DNA of 64,000 bases, from the IMG/VR virus record IMGVR_UViG_3300050119_000072, positions 22,656 through 86,655 of that record; one strand, given 5' to 3'. Made by a program: the position numbers and the translations under genes. Position 1 is the first letter of the stretch, and each line of letters opens with the position of its first letter. This document shows, piece by piece, positions 46,601 through 53,726 of this stretch. Below the pieces are notes generated by a model. It was not told the DNA's origin. It made no database searches and saw only the letters and a program-made list of their open reading frames with translations. This stretch comes from a virus.

Positions 46601-49600
46601 GGCGCGTTTCGCGCGGTCATTGACGACCTGGACAAATTCAACGCCAACGAGATCGAGGCTCTGCGGTCGGCCCAGAACGGCGGCTGGAACGCTTACGACC
46701 AGATCAAGAAAAACCTCATCGCGCGCGGTGTCCCGGCTGACGAAGTCCGCTTTATCCAAGAGGCCAATAACGACGCCGAAAAGCAGGCCCTGTTCGATGC
46801 TGTCAATGACGGCCGTATCCGGGTGCTGATTGGCTCTACCCAGCGCATGGGCGCCGGCACCAACGTCCAGGAGCGCCTTGTCGGGCTGCACCATGGCGAT
46901 GTGACCTGGAAGCCGTCAGATATCGAACAGCGGGAAGGCCGCATTATCCGGCAGCTCAACAAATTGCTGGACAAGTACGGCAAGGATTTTGCCGTCGAAA
47001 TTCACAACTACGTCACCGAGCGCACGGTCGACGCCAAAATGTGGGATTTGAACTCCGAAAAACTGCGCATGATTAACGGCATCCGTAAGTACGACGGCGC
47101 CTTCAACATGGAGTTTGAGGACGAGGACGCCGTAGGCATGGCCGAGATCGCGGCCTTGGCCTCCGGTGATCCATTGCTCATGGAGCGCGTGAAGCTCGGC
47201 GGCGAAATTGAAAAACTGGAAATGCAGGAACGCGGCTTCCGCCGCAAAATGTTCGGCATTGAGGACGCGGTGGCTGGGGCACAGCGCGCCATCACCGACT
47301 ACCCCGCCAAGATCGTGGAAGAGAAAGCGGCGTCCGACGATATGTATCGGCGGGTCGACGCGCTCAAAAAGGCAGTCGACGCCCGCAGCGTCACGATCGA
47401 TGGCAAAACGTACAAGTCGCGCATGGAAGCGACGGTCGCCGCGACCGACCGCATTGCGGAGATCAGGGGCGCTGACGAGGGCGCGAAATACTCGATCAAT
47501 GTCGACGGCGCCGACCTCACCAACAAGGAGACGATCCACGCAGCGATCGCCAGCGCCTTGGGAGATCAGGAGCCGTTCGAGGCCAAGATCGGCGGGGAGA
47601 CGGTCCGCGGTCGCTACGCCGCGGCCCACGCCATCCTCGAAAAGGTTCGTCCGATTATTTCGGAGATCACGGTCGAAAACCCGGAGCACACGGTAAAGCT
47701 GGGGACCATGCTGGGTGCTGATTTGGAAGCGACCGCGCGCCGCTCGGCTGCCGACGACTTCTACGTGACGCTGGCCCTGCGCCAGGACGGCCGCACCCTA
47801 GCTGCCGCGCAGACGTCGGGCCCGGTCAGCCGAAAAGAGCCGGCGCCGGCGACAATAGCCAGCGGCATCCGCAACCTCGAAAAGGACATCAACAATATCC
47901 TGCTTTCGCGCGGCGCGCTGATGCAGTCCCGCGTGGACGCCGCGAAAAAGGATCTCCCGGGATTGACCGCCCAGCTTGGGCAGACCTTCCCGCAGGCCGA
48001 AAAGCTGGTGGCCTTGCGCGATCGCCAGCGCGATCTCATCAATGAGCTCGATAGGCGGACCAAAGAGGCCGAAGGCAAAGGTGGGCCGCTCCCGACGCCG
48101 CCGAAACTCATTGGCGCCGGCGGCCGCCCCGTCGACGCCAAACTGACGGGCGTCGATGCGGAACAAGACGCGTTTCTCAAATCCAAGGGGATGACCTGGG
48201 AAGAAGCCGCGGCTCTGAGCAACAACCACCTGCGCCAGCTAGATCGCCAGTGGAGCGACGAGCACCCTGGCGAGCATGTGCCGCTGGTGCGCGTTGAGCG
48301 CTTTGATCCGGCTGATATCGAGGCCGATCCGGCGCGCTTCCAATACAGGGACAACGTGGTCAACGCGGAGACCGGCGTTACCGACAAGCCGATGCAATCC
48401 GGGTGGCAGCAAACCGCGCCGATGGTCGTCTGGCAGGATAAGGCAGGAGGAAATTTCGTCGTCGACGGGCACCATCGCCTTGAGCGCGCGAAGGCGCTTG
48501 AAGCGGCCGGCGAGAAGGTGCCGCTCGATGCCATCACCTTGCGCGAGAAAGACGGCATTACGCCGCAAATTGCCAAGGATTTTGGCCAGCGCCGCAATGA
48601 GCATCGCGAGGCCAACCGAGACCTGCGCGCAATCCCGGACGTCGACGATTATTTCGCGGCGGTGAAAGAGCGTCAGGAAGCCAATTCGGAAGCTGGAATA
48701 CCCATTCGCGCCGCCAATTCGGCCGAGACTGGAGTGCAAGCGGTTGGCATGAATTCGTCGGCGGACGCACCGCCCTCGACCCAGCCTTTACCCGGCTCCC
48801 ATGTCTCGACCTTTAGCGAGCCGCCGGCCATTTTCAGCAGCCGCGAGACGCCGCCATCGATCTTTGAAGGACCGACCAGGACGGTGAAGTTCTCGGATTT
48901 CTCGTTGGGTGCCATCGATCCAGCCTCTAAGAAAAATATAGTACAAGGGTCGAGCGATTTCAACGCTTTGCACGCCGAGGCGCAAAAAAACAAGGCCAGC
49001 CTTCTCAATAGGTTAGAAGAAATTGCGCGGGACGTACCAGGCGCAAAGGTCTATGGCGCCCGAGTCAAGGACTTGCCGGGCCTCGTCGAGAAGATCACGG
49101 CCAAGGGTCGCGCTCCCAATACGATCTCGGACTATCTCGGCGCGCGCGTCATCGTTGACAGCCCGGAGGCCATGCACGCCTTCATCGATCGCCTCGATCG
49201 GACCGGCGCCATTATTGAGGCCGAGAATTTCATCCGGTCGAGCAAGTTCGGATACCGCGCCTATCACCTGCAAGTCGGGCTTGGCGACGGCATGTCGGCG
49301 GAGCTGCAACTGGTGCCGCGTCCGCTTGCCGATGTCATGAGCGCTTCGCACGCGCGGCGACAGCCTGTGAAGCGGCTTGTCGCCGGAAAATCTCCGGCAG
49401 ACGACGCGCGCATCGAGCGCGCGTTGGCCGCGTCAACCAAGATACTGGACACCGCCTGGGCAAAGGCACCGGAGGCGTGGCGCACCTATGATGAGGATCA
49501 GCACCAGCAGCCGGCGGCGTTCGCAGAAGAAGCGCCGCAGGGCTGGACCGGCGCCGACACCCTTCCCGACTACACCCGCGCCTATACCGATCTTGGGCCG

Positions 49601-52600
49601 TTCCGCGCCGAGCCGGGACAGCCCTTGGGGCGCCAGGCGCAGGCCCACGTCATTGAGCGCGGGCGCCGCACCGGGCTCGAGCACATGGTCGCCTTTGACG
49701 AGGGCGGCAACGTCCTCGCCAATGGCCATGGTTCGCACCACGATATCGAAGTGCCGGCAAACCTGATTGCCGCGCTGGACAATCCGAAGTCCAGGATTGT
49801 GGTGCACCATAACCATCCGTCCGACGGCTCATTGAGCACGGTCGATATTTCGCAGCTCGCTAGGCCCGGCTTGGCGGCGATCTGGGCGCATGGCCACAAC
49901 GGCATGGTCAGCCGCGCCTCACTCACGGAGTACGCACGCCAGCGGTTTGCCAATGACAGCACCGACAATTTTCGCAAAGCGCTTTATCGCCTGAGCGATA
50001 TTGTCGGCGACTCCTTCCTGGCGCCGCTGCGCAAGGCAGTCGATGGCGGACTCATTACCCCTAAACGCGGCGATCACCTTTACGGCTATATGCTCGGGCT
50101 GGCGCTGCACCGCGCCGGCGTCATCGACTACAGCACCAACCACGCGGAATTCGCCTCCGATCTCGACCGCCTCGCCCTCGGCCCATATATCGATAAAGCG
50201 GCCACGGCCACCGCAGGAGTTCTTTTCAATGACCCACGCTCCATCCTCACTACGGCTGATCGACGAGCCGACACCACTCGCCACATTGCCGATCTGGGAA
50301 CGTCATTTGACCGCACTGAGGCTCTTGCCGGCCGATACCGACCTCAAGCCGGAAATGATCTCGCGCGCCGAGCAAGTTATCGCCCGCAAGAAGGCGGACC
50401 GGGCCAACTAAGACTGCCGGGATTTGCGGAGAGCGCGTCCAAGTTTGGCGGCGGCAAAAAACCGCCGCGGCCGCCAGGCGCTACACCGGACGATCCGCAG
50501 CATCCGGCATCGCGGAGCATCCGCAGCAAGATTGCCGATGCGCTCGGCTCTGAGTTTGCCTTGGCCGCCAAGGAGAAATTGCAGGACTACAACGCCCGCG
50601 TGGAAAAGCTGCAAAAAGAGGGCGAGCGCCTACAGAACATGACGGAGGCGCGCGCCCACGGATGGGTATCGGACAACCCGGAGAGCCCGCTGCCGGACAA
50701 CCAGCAATTCTACACGCTCAAGCGTCTCTTCCCAGGCAAGCGCGACAACGTGCGCCGGGCCTTTTACTCCAAGCACTTTTTGCCGCTGCGCGACCTGATC
50801 CGCAAGTCAGGCATGACGAAGGAACAAGCCGGGGACTATCTCTATTACAAGCACGCGCCGGAGCGGAACTTAAACGTCGGCAAGCTCTATCCCGGCAAGA
50901 CGTTCTCGCATGGCCAGGGCGATCCGATCAGCGGCACCATCAAGCCGGCGCACCCCTTCAACGAAGCCATGCGCGATGAAACCGTTGTCGGGGCCTCCGG
51001 CATGTCGACGAAGGCCGCGCGCGAGGGCGCTGCGGCGATGGAGAACGGGCCCAAGGGTGCGGCGTTCAAAGAGCTTGGGCGGCGGGCTGCCGCCATCCGC
51101 CAGTTCATCCATGAGCAATATCTGCGCGGCCATCTGGAAAGCGCAAAGACGCTCGCCGAATGGCACCGCACAAGCCCCAATTATGTCCCCCTGCGCGGCT
51201 GGGAAGATACTGCCGATGCAAAGCCCTTCGCCGATCAATTCAGCGGGCGCGGCGGCGGTGATATCCGCGGTGGCGAGTCCAAGCGCGCGCTCGGGCGGCG
51301 CACCAAAGCCGATAACCCACTTGTCGGCCTGATCGACCAGGCCTATCGCGCTGTCGATCGGGCGGAGAAAAACCTTGCCCTGATCGGCATGGGGCGCCTG
51401 CTGCAGGGCATCGGCCCGGAGGGGCGCAAAGAGATCGGCGTTGCCTTTGAACGCGGGCGCCCGAAGTCGGTCGTCGATCCCGGCACTGGGTTGGTTAAGA
51501 CTGTTGACGACGCCTTCGACGCCATGCGCGAGAACGCCGTCCACTTCAAGCACAACGGCAATGACCATTACGCCGTGTTCGACGACCTCAAGCTTGCCCG
51601 CGCCATCAAGCGCTGGTCGCCGTGGTCGGTTGCGCCGATCGAGTTGGCAAACCGGATCATGGGCAAATGGAAGAGCGCCCTGACGCATTACAACCCGCTC
51701 TTTATGCCGCGGCACATGGCGCGGTACTACATCGAGGGCCTCGCCAACTCATTCGAGCAGATGGAACACGGCTCGTTTAAGCCGATGAAATACGCGATCG
51801 ACGCGTTCCCGCTCATCGGTCCGGCGACGCGGGCGATCATCGCGCGGGAGCGCGGGCAGCCGGCCGGCGAACTCGGCCAGCATTGGGACGAAATGAAAGC
51901 CGGCGGCGGCGCGTCATCGCTCTTTTCAATGCGCGATTACGACGAGCTGCTAACGCGCCTGAGCAAAGAAGCAAAGGCGATAGGCCGCAAGGGGTACGAC
52001 CCGCGCGAGATTATGTCGATGGTGACGGAAGCCGTCGATAAGTTCACGTCCATGATCGACAACTCGACGCGCCTCGCCGCCTTTAGCCAGGCGCGGAAGG
52101 CTGGAAAGACAATTCAGCAGGCTTCCCTTGTCGCCAGGGAGGCGACAGTCGATTACAACCTCAAGGGCGATTGGGCAAAGGTGCTCGGCACCTGGGAGCC
52201 ATTCCAGAACGTCGCTACGCAAACCGGCTACCGCATGGGGGCGTCGCAAGGGCGCTCCCGCGTCATGCGCAAGGTGTTCCTTGGCATGACCGCCATCGGC
52301 TTTTTGTTGGGCATGTGGAACTACTACTTCGCCGGCGAGGACAAGGACAAAGTCCCATTCTTCGACAAAATACCGGAATGGACGAAGAGCAAGGAGCTTG
52401 CGCTTTATGTCGGCCTCACCGATTCCAAGGGGCGCCCGCAGCCAATCAGTTGGCCGGCGCCGTTTAACTATGCCTTCCCGGTCACCGCCGGATACGGCCT
52501 CGCCAGTCTATTCTTCAACCCGCATAGCTGGCCGCGCCAACTGGCGATGGTCGTTAAATCCTTTCTGTCCTCGTTCTCGCAAATTGGCGAAGATGGGCTC

Positions 52601-53062
52601 TCCTGGCACAATCTAGCGCCGGCGCTCATCCGGCCGATCATGGATCTCGGTTTGAACAAGTCGTGGACCGGCGGAATGATCCACACCCAACCGGAATGGC
52701 AAAAGGGTCCGAACGCTCAATCCGGTTTCCGGTTTACCGATCCGGTATGGAAAGAGGTCGCGCAATTCATCAATAATCACTCAGGCGGTACAGCAAGCCG
52801 TTCTGGGCTTTTGGATTTCTACCCGGAGGATATCCATTACCTCATCAATTCGTTCTTCGGCGGTCAAATGCGGGTGGGCGAAGATATCGCCGCTGTCTCG
52901 AGTGCTGTAGCAAAAGGTCAGCCAATTCCGCTTACAAAGGTCCCGATCGGCAGTATTTTCTACGGGACCGACTACGATAAATCTGACCAGGCAGCACAGC
53001 GCGAACGAGTGCACCAAGGCAACCATCCTTGGGAGCGGCCGATTTTCGGCATCGCCAGATAA
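37634..53062 (+). CDS. Giant virion polyvalent protein (DarB/DdrB-like, 5,142 codons)
   Basis: One open frame of 5,142 codons. Segments in order: hydrophobic Gly/Ala region (about 200-360); InPase-like GPSGYFKGTIGADGDHVDV (about 560-660); DdrB/ParB-like with ESGNGRVAALRAL (about 885-1250); N6-adenine methyltransferase with ETSLGTGNF (1752-1760) and NPPF (1817-1820); SNF2-type helicase with GSGKT (2536-2540), DEAH (2704-2707) and a late QREGRIIRQ; coiled coil (about 3190-3480); ParB-like DGHHR (3611-3615); RelA/SpoT-like (about 3780-3910); JAB-like HHNHP (4058-4062); LPD38-like C-terminus with a membrane helix near 4878-4899. Known relatives are injected with phage DNA to block restriction; the role here is inferred. 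Confidence 0.88.
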   Translation: MALADQLGAVDPQGIVTGLVADQAPDLVQNDGSVDPQSVLDRLIRKGLSSDQQKALSDAKTNAAPDGIDQFGKTKEQVDAEPQPDFTQFGSATPQSAQPIPGGGTVAGGAWAGAKSLAQAPITATGKAIQAAARTVNDITPTMVQTAGGEGSPLSVEDLTPPPAEPVQKNPVLSKVYNAGQAVRNFGEQQIPVSEAEKKTYPIWTGVGSAVGTLAPLVALGALNPEAAIAGGAALFGGSGSQDTYEAAIAHGADQETASAAANLSGLANAALGSAPIGLVLRPFQKFMPAASGYAVRMLAQAAQNGVVFAGIGEAQEYIGEQIAKAYDPKAGYSLDANRLIVSLLSGGLLGAGHAAYDRYATGKAVSDLYKLNQPAAGGEADDTAPGALPRPDAGPGPGPGPGQGPGPDTGTGAGAGAGPGEAEPEFQPDFSPAKRSTLEKVAAAYSTNLKDGHSAKDISSWSDAQLMAYLNDADKRSNPAKADAPVATPGTPDNPINLQTPQDLAHAVSVADETSSHAQGEANNAPRVHAVWNDLPITLETAGANNVRRGVAEDGTPWEQSMGGPSGYFKGTIGADGDHVDVTVGPQPGSKQVYVIDEKAADTGDFRQHKVMIGFGNQIDALNAYTQRTQGKSAKMVGGVRLFTPEQLKDWLKTGDTKAPLSDTMTAAAKAKDESILPEDAVPTSQHTDAVDGALRAAGVNPDAVRPADKARAAEIHAEGAPADQAFPVAVVRGLVDSGHITPDQVREAIGDEAAEGVLGTGGRAQRGARAETHGAGPGGEAAAPANGVGPRGNEGGNAEAASGGESGEPAVGQKPAGSAAGGEQRRENNGGAGNGAAAGVANDHNVAGSEPGERAEQAHPEHKATETPAAALIGARVKSMPEHKVVAADGKSVRVVPVVTEASKLIASSDPGYDKDIQPRERDRAAAQAQVREIATRLDPERLGYSAEADRGAPIVGPDGMVESGNGRVAALRALYRTKSPNAEHYRAWLAVQGVDLSKYKEPVLVRQRVTELDAAGRRGFAIAANQAATLSMSAPERALADADHLSSNVLGLIRNGANLGAAENRPFVRAFIAALPASERSALANKAGALSQEGLTRVKNAVLAKAYGDADVISRITEATDDETRSVSNGLVMSAPIWAKFRGEVEDGRVRREFDLTPDLMEAVKRVTDIRSRGENLAGFLAQHDGFDQLKSEVETWMRMMYDPHGKRVASAADIAKAISFYAEEAGKVTTDPRLGLDIPEIEPDEIQRGAHAKAQDVPTGARVGNGPSGNAARQAPGRRGAGEGGEEPGRPEQRSADGGRLRDQPSLFDEPGPDGKRQSVLPGTEPISDARLAQRRALERLRPKAEQKPAYEGLFSPREKQVDLEEAIAKAKPEGIEAVAVRDPQSGRVWSAKAVLHPDLIERAAQDLGVPEDKAADRLELGFKSDRGRFLTRAEASALVGAGELHATELSWTQRELAEAGVESYPGAAKAKAPVTPAVRAPIAKAAAAPKIKKQGAPAAPSLFDWEERNNERPRTQGDGEKTLGGMAPGPGEGPQVTRAPERVLAGSGGQRADGDRAPDEAGLPGIRGQGSRPAEVHPAAAGAGSGRPGRGNAAGTGGERKPVPEVPTGPNVKPAERPTLPAINYRITDETELGKGSEGVKFRDNIAAIQALKNIEREDRRATPEEQRQLARYVGWGGLANAFPDLKGAFKPDWKDRGEQLQGLLNKDEHRAAQHSTLAAHYTSKTVIDAMWKAAQRLGFKGGLSLETSLGTGNFIGLVPDAIAGKTRFVGVELDGVTARIAKLLYPQETVLHSGFQRVPMPDGEFVLSIGNPPFGSESLRFQHKPALQGYSIHNQFFLAALDALQPGGLHIGVVSHFLMDAQDQSARQAMAVKANLLGAIRLPDTAFKENARTEVVTDIVLMQRRTPADESQMAELVRLANTPGHGKEAQDARAVARKKLTDEAPWIETDKVRDPLGGEPMTVNQYFAKRPKMIVGRLERSGTMRGKEEVNVKLAKDADFAGMLDAAVENLPKNKINLDNEAIDNTLERYKTLADSIQIALAGHEVGHVEFNDRGQLTQISERETPSGDYEPTRRVLNAQSPWSRKLLMDPNGQWYTLEPKLNAKGEKVKTGLRLVYERKTFPDNKVPENLRLGQQRYDRLADLARLRDLTRKQIVLETQDAPPADMENNRGQLAASYRAFTGKHGLLHEPSNMRLLNEMPDGPLLMSLESGYRPAVTTAKAARTGQPVQKPSAKPSAILSRRVVPKYEPPTKAETVGDAIGIVLSERGRMDLARIGDLLGIPEDKVPEKLSEGDKPLAFLNPETKDWEARHDYLTGPVRQKLIAAREAGLAKNVSELEAVQPERWGADKVTPYVGSNWIPPKVYEDFAKQLLGVDGAAVNYSKATNSFNMLTDEYGGDKQAEWGTPDMPADAILRGMMNSRIPKVMREVSDGNGGTRRYEDKEASSLVVLKANEIASAFADWVFRDADRRNQLVDIFNDKFNTRVQRQHDGAFLALPGKNPEYGLRRHTRNAIRRGIYERNMLVDHCVGSGKTFLAIARAMERRRMGLSRKPMVAVPNHLVEQWAAEAHRLYPGAKVLAAGKNQFNRQNRRKLFAKIATGDHDLVIVPHSSFGFIGISPETELRFLEDQLRVAHEAVQAAAEEAAASGIGGFRKPFTVKEAERLVTNIETRMDALRSARRDNMLSFEQMGVDDLTVDEAHEFKNLFYSSRMTGVRGMGDKTGSQKSFDLYNKVRVLNESPTGTVTFLTGTPISNSAVEMYTMMRYLAAKELRELGIEHFDAWRSQFVSAEPKWEPTESGGLKEVTRLGRNWSNMRALMDLYYSFTDSVTQEDINKWYAEDNDGADFPIPKVVGGGRQTTVVQPTPAQQSILHQVIDGFNDLPNEPDPDVRNAERLRLMDRARKVSLDARAVDPRNPSKEEGGKLEAISDQAARIYHKWTKDLGAQLIFLDRSVPKAKGDDKIIKQYDDLIARRDKAVADKDEGAFRAVIDDLDKFNANEIEALRSAQNGGWNAYDQIKKNLIARGVPADEVRFIQEANNDAEKQALFDAVNDGRIRVLIGSTQRMGAGTNVQERLVGLHHGDVTWKPSDIEQREGRIIRQLNKLLDKYGKDFAVEIHNYVTERTVDAKMWDLNSEKLRMINGIRKYDGAFNMEFEDEDAVGMAEIAALASGDPLLMERVKLGGEIEKLEMQERGFRRKMFGIEDAVAGAQRAITDYPAKIVEEKAASDDMYRRVDALKKAVDARSVTIDGKTYKSRMEATVAATDRIAEIRGADEGAKYSINVDGADLTNKETIHAAIASALGDQEPFEAKIGGETVRGRYAAAHAILEKVRPIISEITVENPEHTVKLGTMLGADLEATARRSAADDFYVTLALRQDGRTLAAAQTSGPVSRKEPAPATIASGIRNLEKDINNILLSRGALMQSRVDAAKKDLPGLTAQLGQTFPQAEKLVALRDRQRDLINELDRRTKEAEGKGGPLPTPPKLIGAGGRPVDAKLTGVDAEQDAFLKSKGMTWEEAAALSNNHLRQLDRQWSDEHPGEHVPLVRVERFDPADIEADPARFQYRDNVVNAETGVTDKPMQSGWQQTAPMVVWQDKAGGNFVVDGHHRLERAKALEAAGEKVPLDAITLREKDGITPQIAKDFGQRRNEHREANRDLRAIPDVDDYFAAVKERQEANSEAGIPIRAANSAETGVQAVGMNSSADAPPSTQPLPGSHVSTFSEPPAIFSSRETPPSIFEGPTRTVKFSDFSLGAIDPASKKNIVQGSSDFNALHAEAQKNKASLLNRLEEIARDVPGAKVYGARVKDLPGLVEKITAKGRAPNTISDYLGARVIVDSPEAMHAFIDRLDRTGAIIEAENFIRSSKFGYRAYHLQVGLGDGMSAELQLVPRPLADVMSASHARRQPVKRLVAGKSPADDARIERALAASTKILDTAWAKAPEAWRTYDEDQHQQPAAFAEEAPQGWTGADTLPDYTRAYTDLGPFRAEPGQPLGRQAQAHVIERGRRTGLEHMVAFDEGGNVLANGHGSHHDIEVPANLIAALDNPKSRIVVHHNHPSDGSLSTVDISQLARPGLAAIWAHGHNGMVSRASLTEYARQRFANDSTDNFRKALYRLSDIVGDSFLAPLRKAVDGGLITPKRGDHLYGYMLGLALHRAGVIDYSTNHAEFASDLDRLALGPYIDKAATATAGVLFNDPRSILTTADRRADTTRHIADLGTSFDRTEALAGRYRPQAGNDLARRASYRPQEGGPGQLRLPGFAESASKFGGGKKPPRPPGATPDDPQHPASRSIRSKIADALGSEFALAAKEKLQDYNARVEKLQKEGERLQNMTEARAHGWVSDNPESPLPDNQQFYTLKRLFPGKRDNVRRAFYSKHFLPLRDLIRKSGMTKEQAGDYLYYKHAPERNLNVGKLYPGKTFSHGQGDPISGTIKPAHPFNEAMRDETVVGASGMSTKAAREGAAAMENGPKGAAFKELGRRAAAIRQFIHEQYLRGHLESAKTLAEWHRTSPNYVPLRGWEDTADAKPFADQFSGRGGGDIRGGESKRALGRRTKADNPLVGLIDQAYRAVDRAEKNLALIGMGRLLQGIGPEGRKEIGVAFERGRPKSVVDPGTGLVKTVDDAFDAMRENAVHFKHNGNDHYAVFDDLKLARAIKRWSPWSVAPIELANRIMGKWKSALTHYNPLFMPRHMARYYIEGLANSFEQMEHGSFKPMKYAIDAFPLIGPATRAIIARERGQPAGELGQHWDEMKAGGGASSLFSMRDYDELLTRLSKEAKAIGRKGYDPREIMSMVTEAVDKFTSMIDNSTRLAAFSQARKAGKTIQQASLVAREATVDYNLKGDWAKVLGTWEPFQNVATQTGYRMGASQGRSRVMRKVFLGMTAIGFLLGMWNYYFAGEDKDKVPFFDKIPEWTKSKELALYVGLTDSKGRPQPISWPAPFNYAFPVTAGYGLASLFFNPHSWPRQLAMVVKSFLSSFSQIGEDGLSWHNLAPALIRPIMDLGLNKSWTGGMIHTQPEWQKGPNAQSGFRFTDPVWKEVAQFINNHSGGTASRSGLLDFYPEDIHYLINSFFGGQMRVGEDIAAVSSAVAKGQPIPLTKVPIGSIFYGTDYDKSDQAAQRERVHQGNHPWERPIFGIAR
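39891..40256 (+). CDS. Overprinted small gene in the giant ORF (+1 frame), copy 1
   Basis: 121 codons, +1 relative to the giant frame. It starts MKQPKGYWAPAAGLNAAHAL, with an AGAGAGG-type ribosome site upstream, and runs to a TGA. Almost all third codon positions are G or C, as in real genes here, while the giant frame over the same bases gives a Gly/Ala/Glu-rich linker with mixed third positions. The product is basic, Ala/Pro rich, with no known domain. Confidence 0.5.
   Translation: MKQPKGYWAPAAGLNAAHALRHMAPALVGRLPRPQMASVHAAMKVGMPKLPAAAKVASPLSAKSPLAVPRAGSNVGKTMAGPATALPQGSPMTTTSLGANPASALSKPILSTKLPKLPPLP
41376..41669 (+). CDS. Overprinted small gene in the giant ORF (+1 frame), copy 2
   Basis: 97 codons in the same +1 frame. 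MKSNVVHMRKPKTFRPGPGL is basic and followed by a helix LGRHRGDVGLAKAGKNLVDQ, then a Ser/Pro tail. High G/C at third positions supports coding. The giant frame there encodes a Gly/Arg/Glu linker (QDVPTGARVGNGPSGNAARQ). No ribosome site is obvious, so expression is less sure than for the gene at 42177. Confidence 0.42.
   Translation: MKSNVVHMRKPKTFRPGPGLAMGRAAMRLGRHRGDVGLAKAGKNLVDQSNAALTAGDSATSPASSTSQDPTASDSPSSPAPSLSAMPGLPSDAPSSD
42177..42485 (+). CDS. Overprinted small gene in the giant ORF (+1 frame), copy 3
   Basis: 102 codons, the most convincing of the nested genes. MSVQELKAMARKHWEEWLPD, a helical middle (AQTEIEHLMKLGYQEFEAKE) and a conserved-looking VALPKFILLPPEP segment form a normal soluble protein. 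GGGAAGAA lies upstream of the ATG. Third positions are overwhelmingly G/C, while the giant frame over the same bases uses many A/T third positions and reads as a low-complexity Gly/Pro/Arg linker. I recall similar small proteins in phages, but the function is unknown. Confidence 0.62.
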   Translation: MSVQELKAMARKHWEEWLPDRVKDLKSQGRLNESLQGAADSAQTEIEHLMKLGYQEFEAKEVALPKFILLPPEPDQDGLDEEMRQELAEKESQYRKFPPVQT

Positions 53063-53077
53063 CTCAGAGGAACAGAT

Positions 53078-53500
53078 ATGGCTTCGATAGGTCCGCGCCG
53101 GGCATCGCCGGCGCTTGTCTGGTTGGTCGCTGTTCTGAGCGCGGCCGTACTTGTCATATACCTATGCCGCTGGTCGCCGGCGCAGGCACGCGACTACGGG
53201 CAATATGCCGACGCCGCGCCGGCAGTGCGCGATTGGTACAAGGCGCAGGAATTAACGCCGGCAGCGCAACAGCGATTTGCCTTCAAATCTTGCTGCGATA
53301 ATTCGGACGTTGTCCGAACCCAGTTCCGCGTCAACTCTGGCTCCGGCGCCGACGAATGGTTCTGGCTGCACGACGGTAAGTGGGAGCGCATACCGGACGA
53401 CGTAATCCATTGGGGCGAAGTCGCACCGGGGGGCCAAGCCGTCATGTTTGCGCTCGATGGGCGCCCGACGTGTTTCTACCCGGCCGAAAGCGGCAATTAA
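53078..53500 (+). CDS. Membrane-anchored or exported small protein
   Basis: 140 residues with AGAGGAACAG before the ATG. A basic N-terminus and a hydrophobic segment ALVWLVAVLSAAVLVIYLC (about residues 12-30) form a signal anchor. The outside part (YADAAPAVRDWYKAQELT, FAFKSCCDNSDVV, WFWLHDGKWERIPDDVIHWG) resembles exported proteins of Rhizobiales with a Cys-Cys pair and a D-G-x-W-x-x-I-P segment. It lies between the giant gene and the lysis genes; a lysis or superinfection role is possible. Confidence 0.6.
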   Translation: MASIGPRRASPALVWLVAVLSAAVLVIYLCRWSPAQARDYGQYADAAPAVRDWYKAQELTPAAQQRFAFKSCCDNSDVVRTQFRVNSGSGADEWFWLHDGKWERIPDDVIHWGEVAPGGQAVMFALDGRPTCFYPAESGN

Positions 53501-53510
53501 GGCATCCACC

Positions 53511-53726
53511 ATGTTCTCCAATCTTCTAATCCCAGAATGGCGTACCGCCCATCAACTATGGAGCGTCCGCGTAGCGATCTTCTGGACGCTGGTAAAGGCG
53601 ATCGCTTCGATCTGGTTTGCCTTCGCCGGCTATATTCCGCTGTCGTGGCTGGTAGCAGGCTCGATCTTCATTGAATTGTCCCTGCTCGCCGCGCGCCTCA
53701 CCAAACAGCCAGGGATCGACGAATGA
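53511..53726 (+). CDS. Holin candidate (DUF7940-like)
   Basis: 71 residues with two membrane segments (VAIFWTLVKAIASIWFAF and PLSWLVAGSIFIELSLLA) and an N-terminal WRTAHQLWSVR, a feature of the small DUF7940-type proteins next to lysins. It is placed directly before the endolysin, with an ATGA overlap. Pore-forming holin function is inferred from position and topology. Confidence 0.6.
   Translation: MFSNLLIPEWRTAHQLWSVRVAIFWTLVKAIASIWFAFAGYIPLSWLVAGSIFIELSLLAARLTKQPGIDE

Noticed and set aside
45134-46894. Minus-strand frame of about 590 codons opposite the helicase segment
   Set aside because: It overlaps conserved SNF2 motifs on the + strand; shadow only.
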